Below the pieces are notes generated by a model. That model did not search any database and was not told where the DNA came from. It saw only the letters and a list, made by a program, of their open reading frames with translations. The position numbers were made by a program, and so were the translations under genes. Positions 43,931 through 45,827 of a stretch of DNA of 45,827 nt are shown in pieces (position 1 is the first letter of the stretch; every line of letters begins with the position of its first letter). Source of the DNA: an uncultured bacterium (lineage in GTDB: Bacteria; Chloroflexota; Anaerolineae; J036; Brachytrichaceae); contig CAIXPS010000050.1 in the NCBI GenBank assembly GCA_903921365.1, forward strand, positions 1-45,827, in the 5' to 3' direction.

Positions 43931-45313
43931 ATGAATACAAAACCAATGCCACCGCTCATTCGATCGTGCGCCATCGCGCTGACAGCGCTTTGCCTGGCTG
44001 GCTTCATCCCACGCGCCGGCGCTGCCAACGGACCGGAACCCGCCCTTGATTACGCCATTGTCGATACAGCGCAAAGCACGTGTTACAACGCCATCGCTGC
44101 GCTGGGCGCGTGTCCAGACTCAGACGCGGCGTTTTACGGCCAGGATGCGCAGAATGCCGGCCACGCACCAGATTACACCCTGAGCAGCGATGGTCTTCTG
44201 GTTACCGACAACGTCACCGGGCTGACGTGGGAACGCAGCCCCGAGACAACCGGTGACGGCGTGCTGAACAGGGACGACAAACTGACCTACAGCGGGGCGC
44301 TAGCGCATTGCGCCGCGCACGCCGCCGCGGGCTATGCGGGATACGCCGACTGGCGCCTGCCGTCGATCAAGGCACTGTATTCCCTGATCCGCTTCAATGG
44401 CGCCGACCCGAGTGGCTACGGCGGGACGGACACATCCGCGCTGACGCCCTTCATCGATACCAGCGTCTTCACCTTCACGTATGGCGATACAACCGCCGGT
44501 GAGCGCGTCATCGACTCGCAATACGCGTCGAGCAACGTGTACGTGATGAATCCGAGTGACTCGGGCTTCACGAAGCTTTTCGGCGTCAACTTTGCCGATG
44601 GCCGCATCAAGGGCTATGACCTGATGATGCCCGGCGGCAACACGCAGAAGACCTTCTTCGTCATCTGTGTGCGCGGGAACACGGCATACGGGACAAATGA
44701 CTTCAGCGACAACGGCGCCGGCGCCATCACCGACCGCGCCACCGGCCTCATGTGGGCCAGAGACGACAGCGGCGCCGGGATGAACTGGCAGAACGCCCTG
44801 GCCTGGGTGCAGGCGCAAAACGGGCTGGACGCCCATGGGCACAACGACTGGCGCCTGCCCAACGCCAAGGAACTGCACAGCATCGTGGATTACACACGCT
44901 CGCCCGCGACGACGCACTCTGCGGCAATCGACCCGATCTTCAATACAACCCCGATCACGGACGAAGGCGGACTGCCCGATTGGCCATGGTACTGGGCATC
45001 AACAACGCACGCAGCATACAGCGGCGCCGGCGCAGCGGGCATTTACTTTGCGTTTGGCCGAGCCGGCGGGTGGCAGAAGGCGACGCCCGGCGCCACGTGC
45101 TACACCTTTTACGATGTGCACGGCGCAGGCGCGCAGCGCAGCGACCCCAAGACCAGCGCCGGCATCGTCACGATGGGCTCAGCCTGCAACGGCGGCACAG
45201 CCTACGGGCTTGGATCGCAGGGCGATGTCCAGCGCGCCTCCAACTACGCGCGGCTCGTGCGCGACGACACGTTGACTCGCCGCACTTATCTTCCAGTCAT
45301 CACCCTGCCATGA
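43931..45313 (+). CDS. secreted protein with two DUF1566 domains
   Basis: 460 residues from the ATG at 43931, where a signal peptide begins (MNTKPMPPLIRSCAIALTAL... ending PRAGAA); an ATG at 43916, matching the start of the gene at 38082, is possible. The longest frame runs from 43691 through the duplicated promoter and is not credible. Two DUF1566 domains: first VTDNVTGLTWERSPE...YADWRLPSIKALYSLI with a long insertion, ending FFVICVRGN; second ITDRATGLMWARDDSG...NDWRLPNAKELHSIVDY, ending YARLVRDD. The C-terminus TYLPVITLP resembles the Chloroflexota YLPLV tail. Probably a surface lectin-like protein. It precedes a second Cys-rich lipoprotein gene 8 bases away. Confidence 0.83.
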   Translation: MNTKPMPPLIRSCAIALTALCLAGFIPRAGAANGPEPALDYAIVDTAQSTCYNAIAALGACPDSDAAFYGQDAQNAGHAPDYTLSSDGLLVTDNVTGLTWERSPETTGDGVLNRDDKLTYSGALAHCAAHAAAGYAGYADWRLPSIKALYSLIRFNGADPSGYGGTDTSALTPFIDTSVFTFTYGDTTAGERVIDSQYASSNVYVMNPSDSGFTKLFGVNFADGRIKGYDLMMPGGNTQKTFFVICVRGNTAYGTNDFSDNGAGAITDRATGLMWARDDSGAGMNWQNALAWVQAQNGLDAHGHNDWRLPNAKELHSIVDYTRSPATTHSAAIDPIFNTTPITDEGGLPDWPWYWASTTHAAYSGAGAAGIYFAFGRAGGWQKATPGATCYTFYDVHGAGAQRSDPKTSAGIVTMGSACNGGTAYGLGSQGDVQRASNYARLVRDDTLTRRTYLPVITLP

Positions 45314-45321
45314 GGTTCAGT

Positions 45322-45827
45322 ATGAGCGAACACATCAGCACGATCAAGGCACATATGAAACAACAAAACTCGACCCGGCCGATCCGGCTCCCATGCGCGC
45401 GATCGCTTTGCAACATCCTCGTCGTAATCGGCCTCGCACAGGGGCTGGCCGGCTGCGCAGCGCGTGTCGCGCCACCCGCCAGTCCAACCGGCGTCGTCCC
45501 CGGCTATAGCCCTGCCATGTGCATCAACAACACGCAGAATGATCCGGTCTGCAAGGATTGCTGCGATGCGCTCGACACAGACGCCAACGGGCGCAAAACC
45601 TGTCGCGACGCCTGCGCGGTGCACGACTTTTCGGTCAATGCCTCGTTCATCACCATCACGGTCGTGTCGACGCAGGGGCCAAAAGGCGACTATTCCGCGT
45701 GCACGCAGACGGGAGCCCAGAGTGAATGCAAGGTGTGCTGCGACTCGCCGGGAGCAATCCTGAACGGCGACCGGCGCTTCTGCCGGGATGCATGCAACCT
45801 GATGACCGACGACCACGCGGCGGGAAA
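45322..45827 (+). CDS. Cys-rich lipoprotein, 3' end outside window
   Basis: The frame is open from the ATG at 45322 to the window end (168 codons and two bases). An AGGT site lies 8 bases upstream. ILVVIGLAQGLAGC forms a lipobox identical in its last eight residues to the protein at 38082. It is followed by a Ser/Pro linker and two Cys repeats (CKDCCDALD...CRDACAVHD, CKVCCDSPG...CRDACNLMT). What follows, perhaps an SMP-30-like propeller as in the paralogue, is not in the window. The lead segment before the lipobox differs from the paralogue, which shows that the copies have diverged at the signal peptide. Confidence 0.88.
   Translation, partial: MSEHISTIKAHMKQQNSTRPIRLPCARSLCNILVVIGLAQGLAGCAARVAPPASPTGVVPGYSPAMCINNTQNDPVCKDCCDALDTDANGRKTCRDACAVHDFSVNASFITITVVSTQGPKGDYSACTQTGAQSECKVCCDSPGAILNGDRRFCRDACNLMTDDHAAG
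45526..45827 (+). repeat. long direct repeat, copy 2 (Cys-rich domain)
   Basis: Counterpart of 38337-38638 at a constant offset of 7,189 bases. Most differences are single bases, many silent. The repeat runs to the window edge and may continue. Confidence 0.88.

Noticed and set aside
43565-44074. 169-codon minus frame that resembles a minus frame at 37668-38177
   Set aside because: The resemblance comes from the duplicated DNA (kinase start and promoter). The kinase frame itself is another one and is broken by a stop.

Overview
The window is moderately GC-rich and looks like part of the chromosome of a Chloroflexota bacterium (Anaerolineae or Caldilineae type). The pointers are a SARP/BTAD-type regulator, repeats of the GDIPVxGDW...GVYRP type, secreted proteins carrying a YLPVI/FLPMV motif close to the YLPLV motif common in that phylum, and many DUF1566 and lipoprotein genes. 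This placement is inference; there is no rRNA or other marker gene. No tRNA, CRISPR array or intact insertion sequence was seen.

The core (about 8.6-35.9 kb, all minus strand) is an extracellular contractile injection system (eCIS, the Afp/PVC/MAC family). In order of transcription it holds: the DUF4255 cap, an eCIS orphan that may be a cap adaptor, one sheath, two tube proteins, a DUF5908 small protein, a LysM baseplate-hub protein, a VgrG-like spike, a PAAR tip, a gp25-like wedge protein, two very large baseplate proteins (Afp11- and Afp12-like), a 1,637-residue protein with two tandem 400-residue modules (possible fibre), the tape measure, a DUF4157 effector, a small protein resembling the Tdi1 immunity family, and the AAA+ ATPase. 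Many genes overlap by 1-4 bases, so this is one long operon. A 14-bp hairpin sits after the sheath/tube genes and before the baseplate genes.

The most striking content is at the end of the operon. The 1,078-residue DUF4157 protein ends in a region that resembles the Ntox15 DNase family (HxxD motif), and the next gene, 6 bases away, resembles its known immunity partner family (GAD-like/DUF1851). An eCIS carrying an apparent antibacterial toxin with immunity is unusual, because characterised eCIS mostly act on eukaryotic cells. Downstream on the same strand are a SARP regulator and a signal-less PI-PLC-like protein whose barrel is split by a five-unit repeat. On the plus strand at 1.9-5.3 kb, three signal-less proteins (a GH25 muramidase, a TIM-barrel-like protein sharing a 70-residue module with it, and an orphan) follow a near-consensus promoter. 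They could be cargo or release factors.

Control appears layered. Four GTGAY repeats with an exact 11-base period lie just upstream of the first eCIS gene, the geometry of a SARP operator. A NarL-type response regulator and its membrane kinase lie immediately upstream of the operon.

The right end (38-45.8 kb, plus strand) encodes cell-envelope proteins: a Cys-rich lipoprotein fused to an SMP-30-like propeller, two paralogues of an undescribed domain with LTxxQ-like motifs, DUF1566 proteins, and a second Cys-rich lipoprotein cut by the window edge. This part arose partly by segmental duplication. The start of the histidine kinase, its promoter and a 24-bp palindrome are copied at 43.58-43.81 kb, where the kinase copy is a dead fragment. 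The left end (1-1.6 kb) holds an aldo/keto reductase cut by the window edge and a GNAT acetyltransferase.
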